Notes under the pieces: model-generated
What the model saw: only the letters and a program-made list of their open reading frames with translations
What the model was told of the DNA's origin: nothing
The model's database searches: none
Part shown: piece by piece, positions 44,287-55,900 of the stretch
Layout: every line of letters starts with the position of its first letter
How positions within the stretch are numbered: position 1 is the first letter of the stretch
Source: Aptenodytes patagonicus
Taxonomy: Eukaryota; Chordata; Aves; Sphenisciformes; Spheniscidae
DNA: 64,000 nt
Direction: 5' to 3'
Assembly: GCF_965638725.1 (NCBI RefSeq)
Contig: NC_134970.1
Location: 5,027,001-5,091,000, forward strand
Position numbers and translations under genes: made by a program

Positions 44287-47200
44287 CCCGGCAGGGTGGC
44301 AGAGCCCAGCGGGGAACTGCGGGGCTCAGCACGTCCCCCCGAGCGGACACAGTCGATACGGCCGTCTGTGGATGGAGACAAGTGGGGACCAGCACAGAGC
44401 CTACAGGTGACTACGTATAAGGCAGAGATGCTCCCATTTTCTTCAGGGAAGGGCTGCAGCCACGACGTGCCAGGAGGCTCAGACAGCCCAACGTCGGGGA
44501 GAAGGCAGCAGGGGCCACCTCCTCTGGGCTGCTCAGGCGTAGGACCTGGACTCAACTCCCCAGACTCTGGTTTCCACCCTGCCTAAAAAAAAAAAAGCCA
44601 CCGACGGGTCTGGAGCGAGCGGCCCAGGGCTGCAGTCCCCCCTTGGTTTTTACCAGCAACCCTTCTGCATCGCCCGCTGCACCCCTGGGTGCGTGGCCCT
44701 GCGACGGCAGCTGCCGGGGAAGCCTTGGCAAAACCGAGCGGTGCCTTCTCGCCGCCCCCACAGAAAGGCCGGGGTGTCCTTAACTAACACGTGCGTTCCC
44801 TGAAGGTGGTTGTTAGTCACTGGAGTCACGTAGATGTTAGCAGAAACCACCAAGCGATAAAGCTTTTGGAGCCGCTGGCCCGCAGACCTCCTTCCCCACG
44901 CATCTGTGGCCCTGCAGGCACCAGACCTCCCTCCTCGGCAGTGCGGGGTTTTGATTCCCACTGTAGAAAAGAGCCTATTAAAAGAAATCAGACACCACCC
45001 GTGGAAAGAGGCTCCACCAGTGGATTTTGGGTTGGTCTGTGGAGGGCCAAGAGGGACACAGATGCTGGTGAACTGGCCACAGACGATGAACTCCCCTCTG
45101 GGTGGCAGGGCTGGCACAGGGGTAACGTCTGGGAGGACCAACACCTCTATATGATTAATGAAGTGCATGTCTAAGAAGGTAACGGTGCTCTGGGCTTTGT
45201 TTATGTCTTTGCCCTTGGACTGCAGGACTCCCTGTTTCAGGAGTCCTGGCTCAGGATCTGGTCCAAGGCCGGCAGAAGGCAATAGCAAAGACTCCCAGGG
45301 GCCATCCGAACCGGGAGCCGGTGGATGTGGCAGCTCTCTTCAGTAACACTGGCCTGGCCTGTCTGCTCCAGCTAATTTGCCCCCCGAAAAACTGAGAACA
45401 AAAGCCAAGTCTGCTGGCAAACCTCCCTGCACAAAAAAACCAGACAACCCACGCCAACATTGCAGTTGGTTTTTCCAAGCACTCCTGTTTAAATACAGTC
45501 CCATTCACCTGTGACTTCGGGGTCTTTATTGTACGGGGCACAGCGCCCCCGACCACATAAGGGCCCCCTCTGGAAACAGGCACTGGTAGCAAGCCCTGCA
45601 TCAACCCCCGGTTCACAGTTGCTCATGCTGATTAACTGCAGTTCGTTAGGGAGATTACAATCTATTTCCTACTCGTGCGGCTTTCAGCGTTTGCCCACAC
45701 AGCTCTTTCCCCCCCCCCTCTAGTTTTTACAGTGTTTCTTTTTTACAATTATTTTTCATCGTGCCTGACTGTGAGAGAGGCCGTTTCCGCGGGTGCCAGT
45801 GGAGCGGCGTGGCTGCCCCGAGACAAAGTGGCTCTGTGTGCCCCTGAGGGTGACTGGATGGCCCCGTGCTCCGGTCCCACGCAGCCTCGCCGACGCACAG
45901 GGAGGGCGCGGGCGGCTGCAGCCCTCGTGGTGATGGCCGTGGTGGCCCTGGCCCTGCAGGGGCTGCAGGTCAAATTCATCACCTCTTCTCCTCCTTCCCC
46001 CCGCACTGGGACGCAGCAGGGTGGTGCTGAGCAGCGGCGTGGCCCCTACAGCCCCACATGGTCCCTATGCAGATTTGGGGTCCCTGTGCCATCCTGGCCG
46101 GTCCGCTTGGACCACGGGATCCCTCCACTCTGCACAGGAGGGATCATACTTCCCAACATACTGCACCGGAGGCTGGGGCTCCGTCTTTCACCGAGGTGCG
46201 TGGGGGCCGCAGTACGAATCGCTGCAGCTTCCCAGGGTGACCCTGGCAAAGCTGCTCATTGCTCCATGCGCTCCGCAAGGCAGAGCAAGAACGGGGAGGG
46301 TGCCAAACGCCCGTCTCTACTGGGAAGGAAATGGGCTGGGTGGAAATGCACTGATGGGAGATGGCATCCTCCCTCGTCAGCTTCGTTAGCTCAGTCTCAT
46401 CCCGATCAGGCGTCAGGACAGGTACGTGCCACGCCACGCCTAGGCAGGGAGGAAAGGGCCACCTCCACCCGTCTCCATGGCTCCGTGCCGCAGCCTTGTC
46501 GCAGGGGCTCTCATCCTCTGCACAGCCCCCAGGAGACGTGGGGCCGCATCCCTGCCGGTGACAGCGTCATCGCTTTTCACCAACTCCGGGGCTGCATCGT
46601 CCCTCCTTAAAGCAGCTCACCAGAGCGTTGCTTTTGCTCCCAAGAGCCAAGTTCCCATGCGGCAAAAAGCTATACATTAATTGCTGCAGGCAAGAACAGG
46701 CGTGGAGGGAACGGCCGGAACCAGTGTCAGCACCTGCCTTTGATCTGCTGCCAAGTCTGGATGTGCCCGGATCTGTCTCATCCTCCCGGAGCGGCCGACC
46801 GAGGGCTGGAGCTTGCCTAAGTCAGCAGTTGATGTGCATCATCGGCGTGCACCCCAGCGCCTCCGACTAAGGATAAAGTCCTGCAGCAGGATCACAAGGA
46901 GAGTTCACGGAGGCGCTGGGAAAGAGCAGCTCTCTGCCACTCCCACCATCCCGCTCCTGCACCAGCGTGAGTGTGTGCGGGGTCTGCACGCCCGCGGGGG
47001 GTCTCCTGCGGAAACCTCCTGGAGCTCTCTGTGGTGTAACGTCACCTGTGTGAGCATTTGTAGAGTCGGATACAAACCTTGATGCTCTCTACGGGAATCT
47101 TTTGCAGCCCCAAGCCCGCAGCGCTGCCCAAACTCTGCTGTCCTGGTGCGCTACCCTGGGGTTCCACGTTTTCGGGAAGGACAGGCCAAATCCTAATTGT

Positions 47201-47600
47201 GGCTATATCTGCATTAATGAGAGGCACCATCTGAGCTCTGTACTACTCCTTGAGTTAACCAGAGTGGGAACAGGGCGGTTGTTCTTTAAATATAACATCA
47301 CTTATCAGATTAGCCATCGGTGTGGTTTACCTAGGGCGTGAAGGCGTAAAATTAGCTCCATCCCAGACCTCAAGTAACGGCATCGACAGCAGAAGGCTTG
47401 CAACACCCCCGGTGGGCAGCTGATCTAGCCCTGGGGGGCCAGAAAGCAGTGAGGGGCTCAGATTGGGAAGGAGAAGAGAGCCCCAGAACTCCCGCAGGCA
47501 CCTCGAGCGGTGCGTCGTGACAATCCCATAGCGTCCAACGAAACACGTGGCCCGGCAAAGCTGGTGTCAGCAGCTCTTTGGACCTCAAGTCCCGGTTTCA
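44287..47600. other. DEF6 3' UTR and DEF6-PPARD intergenic region
   Basis: A plausible DEF6 poly(A) signal is ATTAAA at 44977-44982; AAAAAAAAAA(A) at 44585-44596 is only a homopolymer. The rest is unassigned. Two long ORFs (minus 44650-45288, plus 45675-46610) show no family resemblance that I know and are treated as unproven. I see no tRNA or repeat family here. Confidence 0.5.
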
Positions 47601-48216
47601 TTGCCTGGGAGACAAATCCCCATTCCCTCCCCGTTCCAGCACAGCGTGGGCTGGAGCGTGCTGGTTACTGCCGGGCCTCCTGCCCAGGGCTGCCCGGTGA
47701 GGGCTCAGCGGCAAACGCTCGGCTCCGTTTCTGGTCCCGCCGCAGCCAGTGCCTCCGGAGGAGCCCCTCGGCCTGTGACACGGAGCTCAGCGCCGCCGCC
47801 GGGGCTCTCCTCTCCTCGACACGTCCCCAGTTACGGCCACGAACCGGCCTGACCCGGGAGGGTTTTAGTGCGGGGGGGGGTCGCAGGGAGGCTGCCGTCC
47901 CCTCTGCCCTCACGTCTGCAGGCAGGACACAAGTTCCCCCCAGCCCGCGCTGCACGGACACGGGCCCCCTCTCCCTCCACGGCGGTGGGGGCCCGGGGGG
48001 AAGGCTTGGGCCTAGCGGCGGGCCCCTGTCAGCCGCGGCGGGGCAGCCCGCAGGTGCTGGGACAGGGCGGCCTTGACGCCGAGGGGGGAACAGGGACCAC
48101 CCGGGCTCCCCTGCGCGCTGGAGACCCGTCCCTGAGGGAGTCCGCGGCAGAGAGAAACCGCCGCAAGAGAGAAACCTCCGCCCGCCGCCATTTTGCGCCG
48201 CCACCCCCGCCCTCCC

Positions 48217-48266
48217 TCCCCAGCATGCCCCGCGAGCAGCGCCTACATTTCCCATGAGGCCCCGCG
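48217..48266 (+). promoter_or_regulatory. Two adjacent ZNF143/Staf-type binding sites
   Basis: CTCCCCAGCATGCCCCGCG at about 48216-48234 matches the core CCCAGCATGC...GCG. Immediately after, CTACATTTCCCATGAGGCCC (48243-48262), followed by CGCG, matches the extended form with the ACTACA-TTCCCA 5' part. They sit about 255-300 bp upstream of the presumed exon 1 donor. Confidence 0.6.
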
Positions 48267-48429
48267 CCCGCCGGGGGTGGGTGGGGGAGAGTGCGCTCCG
48301 CGCCCGCCAGGGGGCGCCGCGCGGCGGGGCGGGCTTGGGCCGTTGCCGTGGTGATGCGGTAACGACTTCCCGGCGGCGGCGATTGGCTGAGGGGCGCTGG
48401 GTATGCGGTGGCGTCAGGGCGGGCGCGGT

Positions 48430-48520
48430 GACGTGAGGGGGTGGGTGGTAGCTGGGGCGCCGGCGGTGCGGGGCGGGGGGGGGGGAGAGCGGCGGGCCGG
48501 GAGCGGGGCCGCCGCGGGAG
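48430..48520 (+). other. PPARD: Candidate non-coding exon 1 of PPARD
   Basis: GC-rich segment ending GCCGCGGGAG|GTGAGC; the donor GT is at 48521. The 5' limit is arbitrary. Assignment rests on the CpG island, donor quality and the coding exon found 15 kb downstream. Confidence 0.4.
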
Positions 48521-48619
48521 GTGAGCGGGGCAAGGCCTGTGGGGAGGCGGGGGGGTTCCAGGGGTGCGGGGGGGCGCGGGGTCGGGGAGGGCTCGGGAGT
48601 GTGGGGCGGGGGAGGTAGG

Positions 48620-49115
48620 GACACGGGGGGACGGGACACGCGGGGGACGGGGCCATGGTGTGGGGGGGGACAGGAGGTGTGGGGTCTGTGGGGGACATGG
48701 GGTGTGGGGCAAGGGGTATGTGGGGGGCAAGGGCACAGGGTTGTGGGGCAGTGGGGTATGTGGGGGACGGGGGTGTGGGGCAGCAGGGACGGGGTATGTG
48801 AGGGACAGGGATGGGGTATGTGAGGGACGGGGGGTGTGGTATGTGTGGGGCAGCAGGGATGGGGTATGTGGGGGACGGGGGGTGTGGGGCAGCAGGGATG
48901 GGGTATGTGGGGGACGGGGGTGTGGGGCAGCAGGGACGGGGTATGTGAGGGACAGGGATGGGGTATGTGGGGGACGGGGGTGTGGGGCAGCAGGGATGGG
49001 GTATGTGGGGGACAGGGGTGTGGGGCAGCAGGGATGGGGTATGTGGGGGACGGGGGTGTGGGGCAGCAGGGATGGGGTATGTGGGGGACAGGGACACGGG
49101 GTGTGGGACATTGTG
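48620..49115 (+). repeat. G-rich 38-bp minisatellite
   Basis: Tandem copies of a roughly 38-bp unit: GGGTATGTGGGGGACGGGGG, then TGTGGGGCAGCAGGGATG. It is irregular at the left and nearly identical between about 48780 and 49100. Because 38 is not a multiple of three, every frame stays open, which creates the long spurious ORFs on both strands. The + strand has many G3-G6 runs able to form G-quadruplexes. Confidence 0.9.
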
Positions 49116-52100
49116 AACGTAGGGGGGGACAGAGGTAGGAGGTGGGGTATGGGGTGGAGGGGCAGGCTGTGCCGCGGGATGGGGGGCTAACGAGGAGCAA
49201 GGGGGATGAGGCTGGGGCTGGGGGCTCTCTGTGGGTGTGGGTTTGAGGAGATGGGGCGCATGGGGGCTTTCTGAGGGGGTGGGGTGGAAGGGGCAGGGAG
49301 CGCTGGTGGCACGGGTCTGAGCGTCGAGGAGGCAGGGAGGGACTTTGGGGGGCAGGGAGGTATCAGTGACATTAGGGTGCAGGCTCTCATTCCTGCTTGG
49401 GAAATCAGGGAAGACGGAGGACGGGACATGGCCCAAACAGGGGAGGCTGGAGGAGGGGGCACGGTCTCCCTCTCTTCTCTCCCAGGGGTGGGGTGGCAAA
49501 GGGGGAATTGGCCTGTCATTTTAGGGTACCAGTGAGGGGCACTGTTGGGGGCTGGGGCTGGAAGGAGGAGAGGAAAGAGGGTCAGGATGGTCCTTCAGTG
49601 GTGCATCAGGTGAGGGGTTCTCTGGGGAGAAAGGATCTGAGAGCCCTTTTCTTGTCCCTCATATCTCCACGTTCTGCTCCCGATCATGCTCCTGCTTTCC
49701 CTGAGATCCCAGATAAAAGATGTTTACTTTTTGTGCCGTGCTTTTTCAATCTATAAAGTAGAGGTACTGCCACCTTTATTAAATAGTGGCTCTAAGGCAC
49801 TCGAGAATTCTGCACAAGGTCGCTTGTCCCGCGCTGCGAACGCTCGTAGCCGATTGCAGGAAGGTGGTACCTGCATGCTGGCTGGGTTGAGTGTAACTCT
49901 TAATTAGCTTTAAAAGCGCTTGTAAAAAAACCCTGGGTGAAAGGTAAAGGAGCATGCAGAAGTAGGTGGCAGGACCTTGAAGCAAGAGACCTAATTTTCT
50001 TTCACCCGCTTCCCTCCTTTGTTTTGTTCTACCAACCTGTGGCATTTTTTCCTTCCTCGTTGGCTAGCTCCAAGCTCTGTTGTTACAACCAACAAGGATG
50101 TTGTTACGTTGAACAACAGTTTTGACCTCCCCTTTTTCGTGTGATCAGAAGGCCTCCTGGCCTCGCTGTATTTCCAAAAGTTTGCGTGCACTGACTCCAC
50201 CTCAGATGTTGTTTAACAGCCCTATTTTTTTATGATCAGAGAGCCTCCAACCTAGTTACAGAAACCAATGAATTAAAGTTCAAAACCTGTTTACGAGGTA
50301 GGTGTGTTTTAGTGTCCCTGGATGGAAAATCAAGGCACAGGGAGGAAAAGCGGCTGAAGATGCAGCTTGTCAGTGGAGCAGGAGCGAATACACACCCTCT
50401 GTGAGGATCCCATCTATACTTTTCCCAAAGCATCTGTCTGTCATTGACTGTATTGTATCTGCGTGGCTCCAAACAGCGTCCCGGTGTAACTTCTCTCAGC
50501 CTTGGCCACCTTCCCCTTCGACAGCTGTGCTGGGAGGCCTCTTGCACGCGAGTGACGATCGTGTTTGCGAGAAGGAATTGGTCCGTTGAGCCCTCACGTG
50601 TTGGGAAAGCCCCTGTGAACGGACCGTGGGTGGGCAGAGGCAAAGCAGGCTTTGGACGTGCCGTAGGGTCCTGGTAACGTCCATCGTGACGATGCAGAGG
50701 GATCCGAGCGCGGAAAGAGGATGCAGCTGTGGCCACCCCGTAAATCGGAGTCCCAAGGCCGGTAGCAATGTTGATCTCTTGAACCGGTGATCTGCTGGTT
50801 GAAGCAGCCCATGCCTCGTTTCTCGTTCCCGCTCCGCTTGGCTCTCCTCCTGCCGTCTCTCTTCGTGCAAACTCCCTCGCTGCCTTCAGTGGAGAATCCC
50901 TTTCCCCTCCTGGTACAAATGTGCTCCAGGCTGTGCTGAGGTGGGAGTTTTCTCCGTGACTTATCCTGTGTCAGCCAGGGATACAAGAGGAGGCTTTCAG
51001 GAGGGATGTGTTGGCAGGTTCCCTCCGTGCCCTGCTAAGCTGGTGCAAGTATTGCCTTGTGTGTGATGGTGATGGGGCATGCCCTGGCATTTCGCTGTGA
51101 GCAGGACGAGGTGAGCCAGTAATTTAGTTTTAATTCTCAGATCTCTGGCAGCAGCAGCAGCAAAGCCTCTGATCTGTGACGGGAGAGAGCTCGGGGTGTG
51201 ATTTGTGCACTCCCGGATTCACACCCTCGTTGACAGTGTCAACGATATGCTTTGTTACTGAATCAGGGACGGGCTTTATTGGTGGTGGAGAAAGCCCGCT
51301 CCTGATGTGCCAGTGGGGTTGTAATGACTTTGTTGTTGTTCCTCAGGAAGGTTAAAGAAAAACTTTGTCTGGGGTGTTTAGAAAAACTACCTTCCGTTTT
51401 GGGAGGGAGGGGATGAGAAACCTGCTGTAGCTTTAACGTCCTGCTGTGAAAGTGAAGTTACTGCGTGCGGTTTTATGGCCCCCACTAAAGCAGAGGGCTG
51501 GGTGCTGGATCTGCGCTCCTTCCCTCGCCAGCTGACCGTTGGGCAGGCTTGTCTCAGCTCACGTCTCGGCCCCCCTGCCTGTAAACCGAGGGCAATCGCT
51601 TTCTTCAAGGCGGGCTGGGAGTTTTATATCACTGACCGCAAGAAAGAGCGATCCTGATGCGAATGATGCTCCAGTGGAAGGGACTGGGGTTATTTTTCTG
51701 CATCTCGCACTCATGCCCTCCCCTGGATGTACCTGGGCTGCTCGGCGGCGTAGGAAACGCCCTGCACTCTCATGCTAGTGTGCCGGGAGCCTCGGCTTTT
51801 GGGGCAGGGGATTTGCTTTCTTTTTTCATCCTCTTCTGAGCAGCTGCAGCTCCCGGTGCTGTGTCAGACCCGGGAGGTGCAGGAGGGCGTGCGGTCACTG
51901 GGTGGGATTCACTCTCTGCCCTGAACTTGCCGGCTTGCCTGCCGAGCTGCCCCTCTCGGCGAGGGGCTGGCGATGCCGGGTTCATTGCCGGGGCTCGGCT
52001 ACCTCACAAGTCATCCCGTGTTAGAGGTAGCAATACGAAACGGGGCTTTTCCATTGGGGTGGGAGGAGCAGCTGAGCCGGGGTAATGTCAGGGAGGGTAC

Positions 52101-52842
52101 ATGGGTTCAAGTAGCATCATGTTCACAACATCTTTGTTTAATATGTTAGTCCAGTTAGTCTGCATAACTGTGTCTAAAAATAGAACATATTTTCTCTTAA
52201 GTCCTCTAGTTCAAAGCCTCATAAGCCATTTTTTTTTCCAGCGTTGGTCTCTTACTGCTCTCCTGAGCCTGAAATTCGTACAGGGCTATTTGCAAAGTTA
52301 TCAGGAAAACCAAGAAGAGCGGCTGAACTCTGTCGAATCCTTAAGTTTCAACCACCCGAGAGGGAAGTTCATTAAAGTTGCAGTAACTTTCTGGCAGGCT
52401 CCTAAAGGTGGATTAAGCAAGCTGAGTAAACAAGCCACCTTATGGGCACCATAGACCTTTTTCTAGCATCAACTTCATGGATTGTCATAAAAGCTCAGGG
52501 TCATCGGCCTCTGGCTGCGGGTGACATAAGGCAAAGGTGACATCCTGGTGCTCAAAGCCTGGTGAGAGGTCGGGGCCGTCTCTGTTGGGACACCCGAGGT
52601 TTTGCTCTACCTCCCGGTTTGCAGAAGCTGCCGGAGCCCGGGGGGAGACGGCTGCCATCACATGCGGCGGCTGCCTCCCCGCAGCACGAGGGGAGTCACC
52701 CCAGCCTATGGTTTCAGCATGCGGTAGAGGGAGTGTGTGTTTAAATTTCAGAGCTGTCACTGGATCCGACCCAGTTCTCCCAGCGGCATAAATATCTGGC
52801 CTTCATCACAGCCGTGGAAATTCGCGTTGTGTTCTCTTGCAG

Positions 52843-52931
52843 ATTACTTCGGTTTTCAGCTCTCCGTGCTGACATGGTAACTGAACGGTGGCTTTCAGCG
52901 ACACGCAGACGGGGACAGCTGCTCCAGAGAG
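52843..52931 (+). other. PPARD: Possible alternative non-coding PPARD exon
   Basis: An acceptor with a fair polypyrimidine tract (GTGTTCTCTTGCAG) precedes 52843 and a donor GAGAG|GTAACC follows 52931, giving an 89-bp segment. PPARD in mammals has several non-coding 5' exons, but there is no sequence match to support this one. Confidence 0.2.
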
Positions 52932-55900
52932 GTAACCCTTCCCTTTCACACGCGGGCGATCTACCAAAGCACTTATCCTACACATGTTTTTAAAAACTTG
53001 GGTTAGGAAAGAGCCTAGGAAGTGTGGCTTACTTTCAGCAAGTTTCTCTTTTGTCCACGAGCTTAAACTTCCTAAATTTCATTTTAAATTTAAATTCTAT
53101 GCCTTATTTTTGTTCAGTTTCTGAATACAATCTTTATGGATTATGCTTAGGAGTATGCTGTGAGTGTCGTGGTCTAATCCTGTTCTTCTAAGCCGACTGT
53201 TACTTTCAAAGTATAGGAACGTAATATTTAATTATTTCACTGATTTTTTTTTTTTTTTTTTTTTTTACAACTGAAATTGGCTCTTCTACATTGGGAAGGG
53301 CACATGAGATCAGGGACCGTACTTGGGTAAACAATCACCTAACGATCAGGACACGCGATCTGGCAGCAGTACCGATACTGTCTGTCGCTATGCCTTACTC
53401 GGACAAAGCTGAGCGGGTTACAGCTGAGCTGGGACGGGGCTTTTGAGGAGGTGGCCGACACGGGCTGGGGGGGGGAACGTTGTCCTGCCTGCAGACCTCT
53501 GAAGCGATGCCCAAAAGTCTTCACTGCGGTTGCCCTGCACCCACATGCTGCACGTAGCTTCTAACGGTGCTGTGGTTGCACATAGGGGGTGGATTTATTT
53601 TTGCCGCAACACATGTCTAAGGTGTTTAGCTGGACATAGATGTGGTTTTCTGTGTCGAGTTTGTGCAACTGTTGTGCTGTCTCTGTTCTGGCATTCGAGA
53701 CACGGGCTTTCAAGGATCTCCGCAGCGTGCGGAGAGGATTTTGTAATGAGCCACATGAGGCTTTGCTGATCAGAAGAGCATTGTTGTACAGAATTGCTTA
53801 CTGATGTTAATGGTCTCTGTCACTCTAGCCTGTTGACAAATATGTATTTTTGTACAGTACATCTTGTTGCCTTTCGGGGAATATTTCGTCTGTGGCTATT
53901 GAACTGGAAATCTGCGAATGTTCTTAGAGACCGAGGAATTAGCACGACAAGAGACTCTTGGGCTCCTTCGTGCAGCGCGGGACCTGACATGCAAATGATT
54001 TTTTAATTGCGTGAGATGATGTTACAGTGCTTATGCCTGAAAGGTTGTTTGCTGCAAGAACGCAGCCTGGCTTGCCCTGGCTATGAAATTTTAGAGGTGT
54101 TGGTTTATTTTATGATTTGTATTGGTTCCCTTGCTTTACAGCAGGAACAACTGCCCTTGCTGATACCCACAGATTTGCCAGGCTGTGTAGCTGCTTTCTC
54201 ATCAGGCGCTGCAGAGCAATCGCTGCTTTTCTAGAAGTGTCACTATTCAGATATATACTGCTTATCACTGCTGCAATAATTTTGGAGACTCTGGGAAGGT
54301 CTGGACAGGCAGAAGTGATTTCCATAGCGAGTTCAAATAAGATTTTTCTGTAGAACTAATTTCTTTTCTTTATACTCTGAAATGCACTTGCATGGGCAGA
54401 ATGCCTAGGAAATTACTTTCGCAAAGCAGGGTTTAGAGGGGAACGATTGATGCCAATATGAAGCCTTTTGGTCAAGGAGATTGTGAAATGCATCTTCCCC
54501 CAAATAAATGTTTTGGGATGACGTTCATTGGAGCCCTGCTTGATTGCAAGAAGGGTTCAGAGCAGAACTGACTCGAGTTGTATCTTAGTTTCAGGATGAC
54601 TTCTTGAAATGCTCTAATATTCACTGCTATCATCACAGCGTCTGGAAAACGTCTGTGTCCTCCAAGGCTTAGCCAAGAGCTTGTGAACATCTGAGATCAT
54701 TTGGGTCAGGTCTTTCAAACTGGCTTTGCAAAGGGCTCCAACGTACGTGTGCGTGTCAGGGTGCTTCCCTGGGGATCCTCGTGGACAGGTTCTCCTTGAA
54801 AGTGTGGGTTTTGCAGAGGCTGTGGTTTGCAGGGGAATCCTGACCGGGGAGGAGGTGGCAGGATGAAAGCACAAGCCAGAAATGCAAACGTTTCTCGTGG
54901 TGCTGGGTCAAGCCAGAGCGCATCTCCGAGGCTTGTGGATAGCAACAGCCAGATAATGTCTGGGCTAACCAGGATCGTTGCCCTCATGCTGCATTTTCTG
55001 GTTTGCCCTGGTCTGGGAACTGGAACTTGGAATAGCAAAAACCAGAACATGCACGTTCAACCCCGTAGTAGAGATGTGGGATGGAGACAAGGAACAGTTC
55101 TGGTGGTTTAAAAGGGCAGATGAGCTTTCCTACCTGAGCTGACAGGGAAGCATTTCTTTGATGGTCTGTTAAGACAGACTTTGCTATGAACCATGCTACT
55201 GCCTAATGAATGTCTCATTAGGAAAGGCTTTGTCAGGCCAAAGAGAGGACAGGTGAGACGGCTTCAAAATAAGCAGTGTTTTGTGCAGTCACGTTGGTGA
55301 TGGGAACCTAAGCTCAAATCCCTATCCTGCCTGACTTTTTACAAACATTTTTTTAATACAACCCTTGATTTCATCTTAATGCAAATCTGGAATATTTCTG
55401 AAAATGCCCAAATCTGCTTTTCACCTTTAAGTTGATTATGTGGATTCTGCTAGAGCTGTTGGACCTTGAAAGGTGTTAACCCCACGAGGGCTGATGGTCA
55501 GAGACCCACATCTCTGAAAAAAAATCCGTGGGTTCTCATGTCCATGGGGTAGGTGTTATGTTGTGGGACTTAGGGACACGGGGATCTCTGGAAAAGGGTT
55601 GTTGGTGAGCGTGAGCTTGGGGCTGGAGCTGGTGGAGCCTGCTGAGCTCCTGGCGGCTGGCTGCATCAGGAAGAGTTAGTCACTGGCTCGCTGTGTACCT
55701 CTGCTGTTCTCTCCGTACCCCCGGACGGTGCCAAAGACGTGAGGATGTTATGAAAGGTGCTAACGCTTTGCTCAAGCGTTTTGTTTTCTAGGGGCTGAGG
55801 TAGAAATCAGAGCACGCTGCAGTCCTCTAATTGACAGAGGAGTCTTGGCAGGATCACGCTGACATGATCGCTGCTCGTATTGCTGCTGAAAACACAGGGA

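Larger units (their letters stand above)
47600..48620. promoter_or_regulatory. PPARD: CpG island, probable PPARD promoter
   Basis: Strongly CpG-rich, with a YY1-like CGCCGCCATTTTG (48184-48196), two ZNF143-type sites (48217-48266), an inverted CCAAT (GATTGG, about 48380) and several GGGCGG boxes. It precedes a donor at 48521. PPARD lies immediately downstream of DEF6 in mammals, supporting this as its promoter; a divergent minus-strand transcript is also possible. Confidence 0.6.

Noticed and set aside
47665-49200. 511-codon and related minus-strand ORFs rich in Pro/His/Thr
   Set aside because: They are translations of the 38-bp minisatellite, whose period keeps all frames open, plus the flanking CpG island; no codon or domain signal.
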